Shown piece after piece: positions 8,494 through 18,599 of a DNA stretch of 64,000 bases. The notes under the pieces were generated by a model. That model had not been told where the DNA came from and ran no database searches. It worked only from the letters and a program-made list of their open reading frames with translations. The stretch is from Tsukamurella sp. 1534 (GTDB lineage Bacteria; Actinomycetota; Actinomycetes; Mycobacteriales; Mycobacteriaceae), in the NCBI RefSeq assembly GCF_000312385.1, contig NZ_HE997626.1:62001-126000 (forward strand). Direction: 5' to 3'. How positions within the stretch are numbered: the first letter of the stretch is position 1; the number at the start of each line of letters is the position of its first letter. Made by a program: the position numbers and the translations under genes.

Positions 8494-9905
8494 GGGACCA
8501 GTCCCTTCTGATCGATGGCCTTCTCTGCGGCCGTCGCCAATTCGTCGACCAGCGCTTCCGGATCCCACGAGCCCACCGGGCTCAACTTGGCCTGCATCAG
8601 CGTCGACATGGCCTGATACACCGGGGTCACCGGCCGGACCGAGGAGGTGTTCTCCTGCAACTGATCCCGGATCAGCTTCGCCATCGGGTACACGGCGAGG
8701 TACTCCGGATCGTCGTACAGCGACGGCAGCACCGGCGGCGTGCCGGCGTCCAAGCCGTACGCCTTCTCGGACTCCTCATTGGTCAGGCACTCGATCGCCT
8801 TCCACGCCTGCTCCTGGTGGACGGAGGTCGGAGACACGGCGTAGTTGCCGCCACCGATCGTGGGCCGCGCGGGCACACCGGGCGCGAGGTCAGGGAACCG
8901 CGCGAAGTCGAACTTCTTCTGGATCACCTGATTCATCTGCTTGAGCTGATCGTTCGTCGGGTCCTTCGCCACGTCCGCGAACTTCGTCATCTCCGGCAGG
9001 AACGGCACGGAACCCGCCGCCGAGTTCTCCTGCATCGCCGACAGCACGAACGGCCAGTTCAGCTCGAACAGCGCGTTGCCGCGCTCCATCCCGAGACGGA
9101 TCTCGGTCTCCATCGTCTGCGAGAAGCTCGGATCGTGACCGGGAGCGGTCGCCACCGATTTCATGGCCGTGAGCGCCTTGACGGCGGCCTCGCGGTTCTT
9201 CCCCTCGCCGAGCACCACCTTCTTGCCGGTCTCGTCGACCACCTTGCCGCCGGCGCTCTCGAGCATCGAGTTGAACCACACCGTCAGGCCCTCGTACTGC
9301 GCGGCGGTCACGCCGATCTGCGTGGGTCCGCGCTGCGCGCGGGACTTCGCCGTCAGCTCGAGCAGTTGCGCCCAGGTCAGCCTGGGCGGAGAGGTCACGG
9401 GCTTGCCGGTGAGCTGCGACAGGAGGTCCTTGCGATACCAGAGCAGCTGGGTGTTCGTCCAGGCCGGGACGGCGTACATCTCGTCGTTGTACATGCCGGT
9501 CTTGAGCGGACCGGGAAGAACGCGCTTCGCCGTGCGCTCGGCGAGGTCGGCCGGCACCTTCACCGCCCAACCCGCCTGCGCGAACTCCGCCGTCCAGGTG
9601 ACGTCGAGTCCCAGGATGTCGAGCGTCTTGTCGCCGCCCGTGACGCGACGCGCCAGCTGCAGCCGAGCGTCGTCGGCCGACTTCGGGAGGGAGTACCCCA
9701 CGACCTTGAACTCGTCGTTCGAACACTTCTCCGCCGCCCGCGCCACGGTCGGCGCGCTGTCCGCGCCCACGTACACGCTGATCTCGATCCCGCCGGAACC
9801 GGTGCCACAGCCGGCGAGCAGCGTGGCTCCCACGGCGGTGGCCATTCCCATCGCGCCGAGCCGCGCCCCGCGGCTCCGGCGTGTTCGACTCTGTTCGCCC
9901 GCCAC
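8490..9905 (-). CDS. lpqY: Trehalose-binding lipoprotein of the SugABC importer
   Basis: 471 aa. A signal peptide ends in the lipobox LLAGC (Cys33 would be lipidated), so the protein is anchored outside the membrane. The rest is a family 1 solute-binding protein. Several blocks read like M. tuberculosis LpqY as I recall it: LQLARRVTGGDKTLDILGLDVTW (about 81-103), TNTQLLWYR, GLTVWFNSMLESAGG, ALFELNWPFVLSAMQEN and a C-terminal RPVTPVYQAMS. It captures trehalose in the cell envelope and passes it to SugAB. It is the first gene of the operon, and the GTG at 9905 is taken as start. Confidence 0.92.
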   Translation of the reverse strand: MAGEQSRTRRSRGARLGAMGMATAVGATLLAGCGTGSGGIEISVYVGADSAPTVARAAEKCSNDEFKVVGYSLPKSADDARLQLARRVTGGDKTLDILGLDVTWTAEFAQAGWAVKVPADLAERTAKRVLPGPLKTGMYNDEMYAVPAWTNTQLLWYRKDLLSQLTGKPVTSPPRLTWAQLLELTAKSRAQRGPTQIGVTAAQYEGLTVWFNSMLESAGGKVVDETGKKVVLGEGKNREAAVKALTAMKSVATAPGHDPSFSQTMETEIRLGMERGNALFELNWPFVLSAMQENSAAGSVPFLPEMTKFADVAKDPTNDQLKQMNQVIQKKFDFARFPDLAPGVPARPTIGGGNYAVSPTSVHQEQAWKAIECLTNEESEKAYGLDAGTPPVLPSLYDDPEYLAVYPMAKLIRDQLQENTSSVRPVTPVYQAMSTLMQAKLSPVGSWDPEALVDELATAAEKAIDQKGLVP

Positions 9906-9932
9906 GCGTCGCTCCTATCCCGCTACCGACCG

Positions 9933-9945
9933 GAAGCGTCGCTTC
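9933..9945. promoter_or_regulatory. Inverted repeat upstream of lpqY
   Basis: GAAGCG-T-CGCTTC is a perfect 6-bp inverted repeat centred 34 bp before the lpqY start. It could be an operator for the trehalose operon. It does not resemble the palindrome in front of the alpha-glucosidase, so a different regulator would be involved. It is short enough to be chance. Confidence 0.3.
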
Positions 9946-10049
9946 GAAAAGCTAGTCGACTCCGCCGGTGAGATGAACCACATTCGGGATAATCGTGCCA
10001 GATGCGAGGACAGGTTCGAGCCCTGCCCACGAAACCGGCCGCGGAACCG

Positions 10050-10793
10050 TCAGCGCCGGCCGGCCGCGGGGTCCGCCCCGACGGTGCCGAGCTCGCTCAG
10101 CGCCACTGTCAGTTCCGCGTCGGGGTCCACCTGCACGCCCAGGCCGCGGGCGGCACCGTCGAGCACGAACCACGTGATGTCGGTGAGCGATTCGACGACC
10201 TCCTCGCGGGTCTGGTCGCGGATCGCCTCCTCGCCGCGCACCCATCCGGTGAGAGTCGCCTCGACCATCGTGAAGACCACGAAGGGCACGCGGGCGAAGG
10301 CCTCCGCGGAGAGTCCGGTGGCCGCGGCGACGCCGTCGATCGTCTCGTTCGCCCGGGAGACCACGCGGTGCTTGAGCTCGCTCATGGCGTCCGGCCAGTC
10401 GCCGGCGCCGTCGGTCGGGCCGGAGCGGATCAGGTCGACGAGGCGGGGGTTCTCCTGCATCCACGCCGCCGCGCTGGCGATGGCGCGCCGCAGGATCGCG
10501 CGCAGCGACCCGATGGAGATGTCGAGATCCGCGACCAGTTCGCCGGCGAACTCGTCCACCACGTAGCCCCGCAGCCCGCGCGTCAGATCGTCCTTGCTCT
10601 TGAACTGGCGGTAGACGACGGACTTCACGAGCCCCGCGCGTTCGGCGATGCGCTGCACCGAGATCGGCGCGCCGGGAGCCGATTCCTCCACCAGTTCGGC
10701 GGCGGCGCGCAGGATCCGGTCCCGCCGCTCCGAATTGTGCGCACGCCACCGCAACTCGTAGCCGGATCCCGGCCCGTTCGTCGTGGTGGCCAT
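10050..10793 (-). CDS. TetR-family transcriptional regulator
   Basis: 247 aa from the ATG at 10793 (an in-frame ATG at 10802 is equally possible; the much longer upstream open frame runs through the neighbouring gene and is not used). The N-terminal TetR DNA-binding domain is clear: RRDRILRAAAELVEE, then the HTH ISVQRIAERAGLVKSVVYRQFKSKDDL (about 43-69). The C-terminal ligand domain is not recognised. It lies 59 bp downstream of the diiron oxygenase gene on the same strand and may be co-transcribed with it and control it. Confidence 0.88.
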   Translation of the reverse strand: MATTTNGPGSGYELRWRAHNSERRDRILRAAAELVEESAPGAPISVQRIAERAGLVKSVVYRQFKSKDDLTRGLRGYVVDEFAGELVADLDISIGSLRAILRRAIASAAAWMQENPRLVDLIRSGPTDGAGDWPDAMSELKHRVVSRANETIDGVAAATGLSAEAFARVPFVVFTMVEATLTGWVRGEEAIRDQTREEVVESLTDITWFVLDGAARGLGVQVDPDAELTVALSELGTVGADPAAGRR

Positions 10794-10852
10794 ACCTGGC
10801 ATGGTACGCGCGCCCCACCGGACGTCGGCGCGTTGCGCGCGCAAGGCCGGCG

Positions 10853-11851
10853 TCAGGCCGCCTGTGCCATCCGTGTCGGCTCGCCGCGGTAGCGGGCGTG
10901 GTGTCCATCGATCCGCAGCAGCTTCCACATCAGCCTGCCCGCCGGCGTCATCAGGCCCAGGTCGTCGGCCAGCGCGCGCATCTCGGCGAAGTAGTCGTTG
11001 AGCAGCGCGCGGGCCGTCGGGCCGCGCCAGAACGCCTCCCGCTTCACCTCCCGCGGCACCTCGAAGCGCTCGAAGAACTCCTTCGGCGGCGTGAAGATCT
11101 CGCCCACCAGCCAGCGCATCGCCAGCGGGAAGGCCACCGCGCAGATCCGCTTCTGCCGCTTGGTCATCCCCTGCAGGTGGGTGTGTAGGAACTCGTGCGC
11201 GAACGAGATGTGGCGCGCCTCCTCCGCGACGTGGATCTCCATGGTGCGCAGCACCAGCGGCGGCACCTGGCCGCCGTGCCGCATGATGGCCTTCTGGTAG
11301 TGGTCGATCGGCTCCTCGCCGCCGAGGATGCCCATGAACAGGATCACGTGGGCGTAGCCGCCGAGCACGCCGATCATCGGGGACGCCCGGCGGAACCGCT
11401 TCCGCATGCCGGGGACGTCCACGTCGATGCGGTTCACCAGTTCCTGGAACATCTGGATGTGGTTGCACTCCTCAGTCATCTCGTGGAGGCAGTAGCGGAA
11501 CTCCGGCGACTTGTTCGGGAGCTTCATGATGTACTGCATCATTCCGCGGATGAGGATCGACTCGAACGCTGCGCCCACCTTGATGGTGTTCGCCAGCCTC
11601 CACCGGCCGATCTCGATCTGCTTCTCGACCGGCAGATCCCGGTACCACTGCGTCGCCCCGAGGGAGTCGAGGGTCGCGGGGAGAACCCAGCGCGGGTCGT
11701 TCGGGTCGAGCTTCAGCTCCGGCGAGTCCCAGTCGATGTCGAGATACGGGTCGAACCGCCGGTGCACGGATCCGTCGGACAGGTCCTCCAGGGTGTCGAC
11801 GTACCGCTGGTCGAACGCGGTCTGCCCGGTGCGCCCCAGGATGTCAGCCAT
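10853..11851 (-). CDS. AurF-like diiron oxygenase
   Basis: 332 aa from the ATG at 11851, which has AAGGAGGA ideally spaced upstream; a longer in-frame extension is ignored. The family is the p-aminobenzoate N-oxygenase (AurF)/ferritin-like diiron group. Likely iron ligands lie in FESILIRG (about 93-100), EMTEECNHIQMF (about 119-130), ELVNRID, and EIHVAEEARHISFAHEF (about 201-217), which gives the repeated E...EExxH pattern. Mycobacterial relatives are annotated as diiron oxygenase. The substrate is unknown. Regulation by the TetR protein just downstream is plausible. Confidence 0.85.
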   Translation of the reverse strand: MADILGRTGQTAFDQRYVDTLEDLSDGSVHRRFDPYLDIDWDSPELKLDPNDPRWVLPATLDSLGATQWYRDLPVEKQIEIGRWRLANTIKVGAAFESILIRGMMQYIMKLPNKSPEFRYCLHEMTEECNHIQMFQELVNRIDVDVPGMRKRFRRASPMIGVLGGYAHVILFMGILGGEEPIDHYQKAIMRHGGQVPPLVLRTMEIHVAEEARHISFAHEFLHTHLQGMTKRQKRICAVAFPLAMRWLVGEIFTPPKEFFERFEVPREVKREAFWRGPTARALLNDYFAEMRALADDLGLMTPAGRLMWKLLRIDGHHARYRGEPTRMAQAA

Positions 11852-11943
11852 GAGAGTCCTCCTTGTGATCACTATCACTTGATCGCAATTTAGCAGGACT
11901 CCACGACCCGGTAAACACCTTCGGCGCGACGGCGCGCGACGCA

Positions 11944-11974
11944 CTTCCGTCTCCGCAGGTCAGGGAGACGGAAG
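11944..11974. terminator. Hairpin, second of a tandem pair
   Basis: CTTCCGTCTCC (11944-11954) pairs perfectly with GGAGACGGAAG (11964-11974) around a 9-nt loop. It lies downstream of the stress-protein-like gene and upstream of the diiron oxygenase start, 9 bp beyond a stronger hairpin. Confidence 0.5.
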
Positions 11975-11982
11975 ACACAGAA

Positions 11983-12023
11983 GACTCCGCCCGCCCCCGT
12001 GTCGTCACGGGGCGGGCGGAGTC
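11983..12023 (-). terminator. Strong intrinsic terminator of the stress-protein-like gene
   Basis: GACTCCGCCCGCCCC (11983-11997) pairs perfectly with GGGGCGGGCGGAGTC (12009-12023), and a further GTG/CAC pair closes the loop after one bulged C. Read on the minus strand, it starts 14 nt after the stop codon and is followed by TTCTGTGTCTTCC. It isolates the gene from the diiron oxygenase. Confidence 0.75.
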
Positions 12024-12037
12024 GGTTGAGCCGAGGC

Positions 12038-12550
12038 CTACTGGATGTTCAGGCGGGCGAGCATGTCGCGGGCACGCTCGGCGTGCTGCGGGTCGCACAG
12101 CACGTCGTACCTGCCGGCGACCAGCTGCATCGTCGACGAGAAGTCGCGGGTGCCGCGCGATGCGGCGTACGGGATCGCTGCCGAGATCAGGCCGAACACG
12201 ATGCCGCCGACCACGCCGGCGATCAGGGTCGGCACGATGTCGCCGGTCACCAGGCCGACGAGCAGGCCGAAGAACACGCCGAGCCACGCACCGGATCCGG
12301 CACCGGCTCCGAGCACGCGCCCCCAGGTGAGGCGGCCGGTCACGCGTTCGACCTGCATCAGATCGACCCCGACGATGGTCACGTTCTCGACCGGGAACTC
12401 CTGATCGGACAGGTGGTCCACGGCACGCTGCGCCTCGGCGTAGGTGTTGTACGAGCCGATGGGCCAACCGCGCGGCGGCGTCGGCAGGCCGCGACCACCA
12501 GGGCCGCCCGGCTGATTCGACGCGCCCGGGCCCTGCATCGGATTGGACAT
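12038..12550 (-). CDS. General-stress-protein-17M-like membrane protein
   Basis: 170 aa. A Gly/Pro-rich N-terminal tail precedes a GSYNTYAEAQRAVDHLSDQEFPVENVTIVG domain (about 32-61), typical of the stress-protein 17M/YflT-like fold that often precedes glycine-zipper membrane segments. Two hydrophobic helices follow (VLGAGAGSGAWLGVFFGLLVGLV and TLIAGVVGGIVFGLISAAI). The C-terminus returns to a small soluble domain ending MLARLNIQ. The function is unknown. It is divergent from the MgtE_N/CBS gene, a layout that I recall around Rv1232c-Rv1234 beside lpqY in M. tuberculosis. Confidence 0.8.
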   Translation of the reverse strand: MSNPMQGPGASNQPGGPGGRGLPTPPRGWPIGSYNTYAEAQRAVDHLSDQEFPVENVTIVGVDLMQVERVTGRLTWGRVLGAGAGSGAWLGVFFGLLVGLVTGDIVPTLIAGVVGGIVFGLISAAIPYAASRGTRDFSSTMQLVAGRYDVLCDPQHAERARDMLARLNIQ

Positions 12551-12601
12551 TCGGCGCCCTCCTTCGCATGGGATGTCGGAATCGAAACTACCCTGAACAC
12601 C

Positions 12602-13879
12602 ATGTCGGCTGTCTCCAGAGTATTCGTCGCGCGACTGTCCGGCCTCCCCGTCGTGGGTCCGGACGGCGAGTCGATCGGCCGAGTACGGGACGCCGTGATC
12701 GGTCTGCGGACGGACCGGAAGGCGCCGCGGGTGCTGGGCCTGGCCGTCGAGCTCGCGAACCGCCGGCGGATCTTCGTGCCCATGCTGCGGGTCACGAGCA
12801 TCGAGGCGGCCGCGGTCACCCTGAACACCGGCTCGGTCAGCCTGCGCCGCCTGCACCTGCGCACCGGTGAGGCGCTGGCGCTGGGCCAGAGCCTCGGCAG
12901 CCGCGTCCGGGTCGACGAACCGGGGGCGTCGTACGACGGTGCCGACGCCACCGTCGTGGACGTCGGGATCGAGCAGACCCGCACGCGCGACTGGGTGGTG
13001 CACCGGCTCGCCGTGCGCGTGCGCGGCCGGGGCCTGGGCCGACGGGGCGGTGTGCACATCGTGGACCTCTCGCACGTCACGGGCTTCAACTCGACGGCGC
13101 TGACGAACACGGACCAGGAGATCGCCGAGGCGCTGACGGTCTTCGAGGACATGCGCGCCGCGGACGTCGCGCAGGCGCTGCGCGAGTTGCCCACGGCCCG
13201 TCGGCTGGCGATCGCCGGAGCCTTCGACGACGAGCGCCTGGCCGACGTGCTCCAGGAGCTGAGCACCGACGACCAGACCGAGGTGATCGCCCACCTGACG
13301 AAGGCACGCGCCGCCGCCGTCCTCGAGGCGATGGACCCCGACGACGCCGCCGACCTCCTGGGCGAACTGCCCGTCCGCCAGCGTGAGGAGCTGCTGACCG
13401 TCATGGACCCCGAGGATTCGGGCACGGTCCGCCGGCTGCTGACCTTCTCCCCCTACACCGCGGGCGGCATGATGACGCCGGAGCCGATCGTGGTGACCCC
13501 GTCGACCACCGTGGCCGAGGCGCTGGCCCGCGCCCGCAACCCCGACATCACGCCCGCACTGGCCAGCCTGATCTTCGTCGTGCGCCCACCGACGGCCACC
13601 CCGACGGGCCGCTACCTCGGCGCGGTGCACCTGCAGAAGCTGCTGCGCGAACCGCCCGCCGACCTGGTGGGCGGCATCGTCGACACCGACCTGCCGCAGC
13701 TCGGTCCCGACGACCCGCTGGGCGCCGTCACCCGCTACTTCGCGGCGTACAACCTGGTCTGCGGGCCGGTGACCGACGCCGAGAATCACATGTTGGGCGC
13801 GGTGTCGGTGGACGACCTCCTCGACCACCTGCTGCCGGAGGACTGGCGCGACGAGGACAGTGAGGAGGTGGCCCGGTGA
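12602..13879 (+). CDS. Cytosolic MgtE N-domain/CBS protein with PRC-barrel-like N-terminus
   Basis: 425 aa. The first 170 residues look like two PRC-barrel-type repeats (SGLPVVGPDGESIGRVRDAVIGL; ATVVDVGIEQTRTRDWVV). An MgtE_N helical repeat follows (VFEDMRAADVAQALRELP through EDSGTVRRLLTFSPYTAGGMMTPEPIVV), then a CBS pair ending in SVDDLLDHLLPEDW. The membrane domain that conducts Mg2+ in MgtE is absent, so this is not by itself a transporter. It probably senses Mg2+ or nucleotide for the membrane partner encoded by the next gene, whose GTG overlaps its stop in a GTGA. Confidence 0.88.
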   Translation: MSAVSRVFVARLSGLPVVGPDGESIGRVRDAVIGLRTDRKAPRVLGLAVELANRRRIFVPMLRVTSIEAAAVTLNTGSVSLRRLHLRTGEALALGQSLGSRVRVDEPGASYDGADATVVDVGIEQTRTRDWVVHRLAVRVRGRGLGRRGGVHIVDLSHVTGFNSTALTNTDQEIAEALTVFEDMRAADVAQALRELPTARRLAIAGAFDDERLADVLQELSTDDQTEVIAHLTKARAAAVLEAMDPDDAADLLGELPVRQREELLTVMDPEDSGTVRRLLTFSPYTAGGMMTPEPIVVTPSTTVAEALARARNPDITPALASLIFVVRPPTATPTGRYLGAVHLQKLLREPPADLVGGIVDTDLPQLGPDDPLGAVTRYFAAYNLVCGPVTDAENHMLGAVSVDDLLDHLLPEDWRDEDSEEVAR

Positions 13880-14403
13880 AGGAGCGTTCGCGGCTCGACA
13901 CCCCCCGGCTGAAGCGCACGTTCAGCCTCAACCTCGGCGACGACATGGTGGGGCAGGGCGCTGAGCGGGTGGCCCGATTCCTCGGCACCGGGCGGTATCT
14001 CGCGATTCAGACCGTGATCGTGATCGTGTGGATCGCGCTCAACGTGCTGTGGTTCACCTACCACTTCGACCCGTACCCGTTCATCCTGCTCAACCTCGCG
14101 TTCTCCACCCAGGCCGCCTACGCGGCGCCGCTGATCCTGCTCGCGCAGAACAGGCAGGAGAGCCGTGACCGGGTCTCGCTCGACGAGGACCGCACCCGCG
14201 CCGCGCAGACCAAGGCGGACACCGAATTCCTGGCCCGCGAGCTCGCGGGCGTGCGCATCGCCGTCGGCGACGCCGCGAGCCGCGATTACATGCGCCGCGA
14301 GCTCGACGAGGTGCACGAGAAACTGGACGCGCTCACCGCGCTGCTGCAGGCGATGCAGCACGAGCGGAACGTCCCCGAGGAGAGGGCCGATGCGACCGAC
14401 TGA
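13876..14403 (+). CDS. DUF1003 membrane protein
   Basis: 175 aa. It has two membrane helices (AIQTVIVIVWIALNVLWF, about 39-56, and PFILLNLAFSTQAAYAAPLILLA, about 64-86), then NRQESRDRVSLDEDR, the DUF1003 signature, and a long coiled-coil-like cytosolic tail. Bacterial DUF1003 proteins are of unknown function; in actinobacteria they are regularly paired with MgtE_N/CBS proteins, as here. The GTG start is translationally coupled to the preceding gene, and the end overlaps the next gene by 14 nt. Confidence 0.88.
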   Translation: MKERSRLDTPRLKRTFSLNLGDDMVGQGAERVARFLGTGRYLAIQTVIVIVWIALNVLWFTYHFDPYPFILLNLAFSTQAAYAAPLILLAQNRQESRDRVSLDEDRTRAAQTKADTEFLARELAGVRIAVGDAASRDYMRRELDEVHEKLDALTALLQAMQHERNVPEERADATD

Positions 14404-15217
14404 CCCGCGCGAGAACCTGTACCCCGTGCTGCCGCCGGAGACCTACCGGCAGTTGGGGATCCCGATGCCGCGACAGCAGCAGCAGAGCTACGGGACGGGC
14501 GGCCCCGTCTCGGCTTCGGGCACGCCGTATCTGACGGGAAACGCGGTGTCCGGCCAGCGTGCCGCGACGGTCACACCGAATCCGGCTCCGCCCCAGGCTG
14601 ATCCGTCCGGCGCACCGGGCGCACCCGCTCCCGCCGGTCCGCCTCCCCCCGGTCCGAGCCACGGCGGCCCCGTCCTCCCGCCGGGCACCGTCCCGCCCGG
14701 CTCCGCCCCGGGGTGGAATCCCGCGCCCGGCGGTCCCGGTGAACCGCACGGCCCGAAGGGGTCTCAGCACCGCGCGGTGTGGATCGTCGTGGCGACCACG
14801 GCGGTCGTGGTGGCGATCATCGTGGCCACCACCTGGTACATCGTGTCCACGCGGACGGGCGACGACGAGCGCCGGATCCGCGAGGTGATCGCGGCCGAGA
14901 CGCAGGCCGTGAACGCACGGGACATGGACGCGCTCATCAAGACCCGGTGCGCAGCGGACGTGCAGCAGCTGCAGCTGCGGTTCACTCCGCAGACCTTCGC
15001 CGCCGAAGTCGACACGCTCATCGGGCCCGGCGGTTCGTGGCGGGTCACCGTCCTGTCCGTGGCCGTCGACAAGACCGCCGGCACCGCCACCGCGGAGGAG
15101 ACCACCGAACCCGTCGGGCAGACCGTCACCCTGCCCCAGACGGTCTCGGACACCGCGCATCTGCGCAAGGAGTCCGGCGCCTGGAAGGTGTGCGTCAGCT
15201 CATCCGGGCTGCGCTGA
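14390..15217 (+). CDS. Proline-rich, single-pass membrane protein with extracytoplasmic domain
   Basis: 275 aa. The first 120 residues are Pro/Gly/Ala-rich and low complexity. One membrane helix follows (VWIVVATTAVVVAIIVATTWYIV, about 127-149), then an exported domain of about 120 residues with the start DDERRIREVIAAETQAVNARDMDALIKTRC, a pattern seen in small NTF2-like or DUF4878-like domains. Three of the four operon products are thus envelope-linked or sensory. The ATG is inside the DUF1003 gene and is coupled. No enzymatic motif is visible. Confidence 0.8.
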   Translation: MRPTDPRENLYPVLPPETYRQLGIPMPRQQQQSYGTGGPVSASGTPYLTGNAVSGQRAATVTPNPAPPQADPSGAPGAPAPAGPPPPGPSHGGPVLPPGTVPPGSAPGWNPAPGGPGEPHGPKGSQHRAVWIVVATTAVVVAIIVATTWYIVSTRTGDDERRIREVIAAETQAVNARDMDALIKTRCAADVQQLQLRFTPQTFAAEVDTLIGPGGSWRVTVLSVAVDKTAGTATAEETTEPVGQTVTLPQTVSDTAHLRKESGAWKVCVSSSGLR

Positions 15218-15259
15218 CCCGAACCCCGTTCCCCGCGAACGGAACCGGAACAACCGTCT

Positions 15260-15300
15260 CCGGTTCGGTTGCGCCACCGTCTGCGCCGCAACCGAACCGG
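15260..15300. terminator. Bidirectional hairpin between convergent genes
   Basis: CCGGTTCGGTTGCG (15260-15273) pairs perfectly with CGCAACCGAACCGG (15287-15300) across a 13-nt loop. It sits between the proline-rich protein gene and ahcY, which converge, and could end both transcripts. There is no T-tract. Confidence 0.7.
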
Positions 15301-15306
15301 GGGCGA

Positions 15307-16770
<1,464 letters not shown>

Positions 16771-16888
16771 GCGCTCCAGGCTATCGCCCCTGGTGCGAGA
16801 CAGCGCCGCCGACCGTCATGCCATCGTGAAACCGGATGTTTCCCGGGGCAGATCAGCACGACGATTGTTGTCGCCGCTCGCATACGGA

Positions 16889-16917
16889 ACCGCGGCCGGA
16901 GATCCTCCGGCCGCGGT
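16889..16917 (-). terminator. Intrinsic-type terminator of the amino-acid permease gene
   Basis: ACCGCGGCCGGAG (16889-16901) and CTCCGGCCGCGGT (16905-16917) form a perfect 13-bp stem with a 3-nt loop, 28 nt after the permease stop on the minus strand. It separates the permease from ahcY. Confidence 0.7.
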
Positions 16918-16944
16918 CCGTCACGTGCTCAGTCCGTCCGGACG

Positions 16945-18444
16945 TCAGTCCGCCAGTGACTCCACGACCTCGCCGCGCTCGCGCTTGCCCGCGACGGAGT
17001 GGTTCATCGAGTAGACGAAGTAGACCACCACGCCGATCGCCATCCAGATGAGGAACCGGAGCCACGTCTCGAGGGACAGGTTGAGCATCAGCCACCCGCA
17101 CGCGACGACGGAGAGGATCGGCACCAGCGGCACCAACGGAGCCCGGAAGCCGCGCTGCAGATCGGGACGCTGTTTGCGGAGGAAGACGACGCCCACCGAC
17201 ACGAGCACGAACGCGAACAGCGTGCCGATGTTGATCAGCGAAGCCAGTTCCTTGAGCGGCACGAGACCCGCGAAGATCGCGACCACCACGCCGACGCCCA
17301 CGGAGATCCGCACGGGCACGCCGCGGTCGGAGGTCTTGGCCAGCGGCCGGGGAAGCAGGCCGTCGCGGGCCATCGCGAACAGCACGCGGTTCTGCCCCAT
17401 CAGGAGGACCATGACCACGGTCGTGAGGCCGGCGAGCGCGCCGATCGAGATGATCGTCGCAGCCCAGTCGACGCCGTTGAGCGAGAACGCGTAGGCCAGG
17501 TTCTTCTCCGAACCGTCCCCGGCGCTGGTGGCCAGGTCCTTGTAGCTCGTCATGCCGGTGACCACCACGGTCACCGCGATGTAGAGCACCGTGACGATCG
17601 CGAGCGACCCCAGGATGCCGCGCGGCACGTCGCGCTGCGCGTTCTTCGTCTCCTCGGCCGAGGTCGCCACGATGTCGAACCCGATGAACGCGAAGAACAC
17701 GATCGAGGCGCCCGCGAGCACGCCGTACCAGCCGTAAGTCGACCCGCTTCCACCGCTGAGCACCTGGAACAGCGTGTTGCTCCAGCTGAACCCGGTGGAC
17801 TCGCCCGGCACCGACTCGGGGACGAAGGGGGTGTAGTTGGAACCCTTGATGTAGAAGGCGCCCACGACGATCACCAGTAGCACCACGGCCACCTTGATCG
17901 CGGTGATGACGGCGGAGACGCGCGAGGACACCTTGGCACCGAAGGTCAGCAGCCCCGTCAGCACCGCGACGATGAGCATCGCGCCCCAGTCGACCTTGAC
18001 CCCGCCGATCTGCACCACCGGCGCCCCCGTGTGGAAGACCGTGCCCACGTAGCTCGACCACCCGCTCGCCACGGCCGCGGCGGCGATGGAGAACTCGAGA
18101 ACGAGGTCCCAGCCGATGATCCACGCGGCGAACTCGCCGAACGTCGCATAGGAGAAGGTGTAGGCCGAGCCCGCCACGGGCACCGTCGACGCGAACTCCG
18201 CATAGCAGAGGGCGGCGAGCCCGCACGCGACCGCCGCGATGACGAACGAGATCGAGACGGCCGGACCGGAGAAGTCGCCGGCGGTCGACGCGCCGATGGT
18301 GAAGATGCCGGCACCGACGACGACGGCGACGCCGAAGATCGTCAGATCCCACGCGGTGAGCTGTTTCTTCAGGCGCGTTCCGACCACTTCGGTGTCCGCG
18401 ATGGATTGCTCCACGGATTTGGTGCGTAACAGGGGGTTGGCCAT
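16945..18444 (-). CDS. APC-superfamily amino-acid permease (cationic amino-acid transporter type)
   Basis: 499 aa from the ATG at 18444; a longer open frame has no better start. It shows twelve or more hydrophobic helices. The first contains the substrate-binding unwound segment VVVGAGIFTIGAS (about 37-49), and TM6 has FFAFIGFDIVATSAEE with the consensus Phe-Asp-...-Glu-Glu. It resembles YfnA/CAT transporters and probably imports an amino acid by proton symport. The specific substrate cannot be told from sequence. It stands alone, with a hairpin behind it and the antitoxin-like gene divergent in front. Confidence 0.9.
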   Translation of the reverse strand: MANPLLRTKSVEQSIADTEVVGTRLKKQLTAWDLTIFGVAVVVGAGIFTIGASTAGDFSGPAVSISFVIAAVACGLAALCYAEFASTVPVAGSAYTFSYATFGEFAAWIIGWDLVLEFSIAAAAVASGWSSYVGTVFHTGAPVVQIGGVKVDWGAMLIVAVLTGLLTFGAKVSSRVSAVITAIKVAVVLLVIVVGAFYIKGSNYTPFVPESVPGESTGFSWSNTLFQVLSGGSGSTYGWYGVLAGASIVFFAFIGFDIVATSAEETKNAQRDVPRGILGSLAIVTVLYIAVTVVVTGMTSYKDLATSAGDGSEKNLAYAFSLNGVDWAATIISIGALAGLTTVVMVLLMGQNRVLFAMARDGLLPRPLAKTSDRGVPVRISVGVGVVVAIFAGLVPLKELASLINIGTLFAFVLVSVGVVFLRKQRPDLQRGFRAPLVPLVPILSVVACGWLMLNLSLETWLRFLIWMAIGVVVYFVYSMNHSVAGKRERGEVVESLAD

Positions 18445-18599
18445 GGTCGCTCCCTCGACAGATGTATGACGATTCATCAAACACCACGCGCCCCACCGGA
18501 CGGGGCATTTCGCCACCGATGGAAACCGATCCACCGGCCCGACCGGCCCATATCGGACACCCGGGGCGGGCCCGCGAACGCCGCAAGTTACCCGCGGGT

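Noticed and set aside
9970-10025. GGTTCGAGCCCTGCC resembles a tRNA T-arm
   Set aside because: No acceptor, D or anticodon arm can be built from the preceding 75 bases, and the T-stem is imperfect. No tRNA or attachment site is supported.
16771-16888. SAH or SAM riboswitch in front of ahcY
   Set aside because: I could not find the conserved pseudoknot sequence or stems; the 5' gap is short and partly the neighbouring terminator region.
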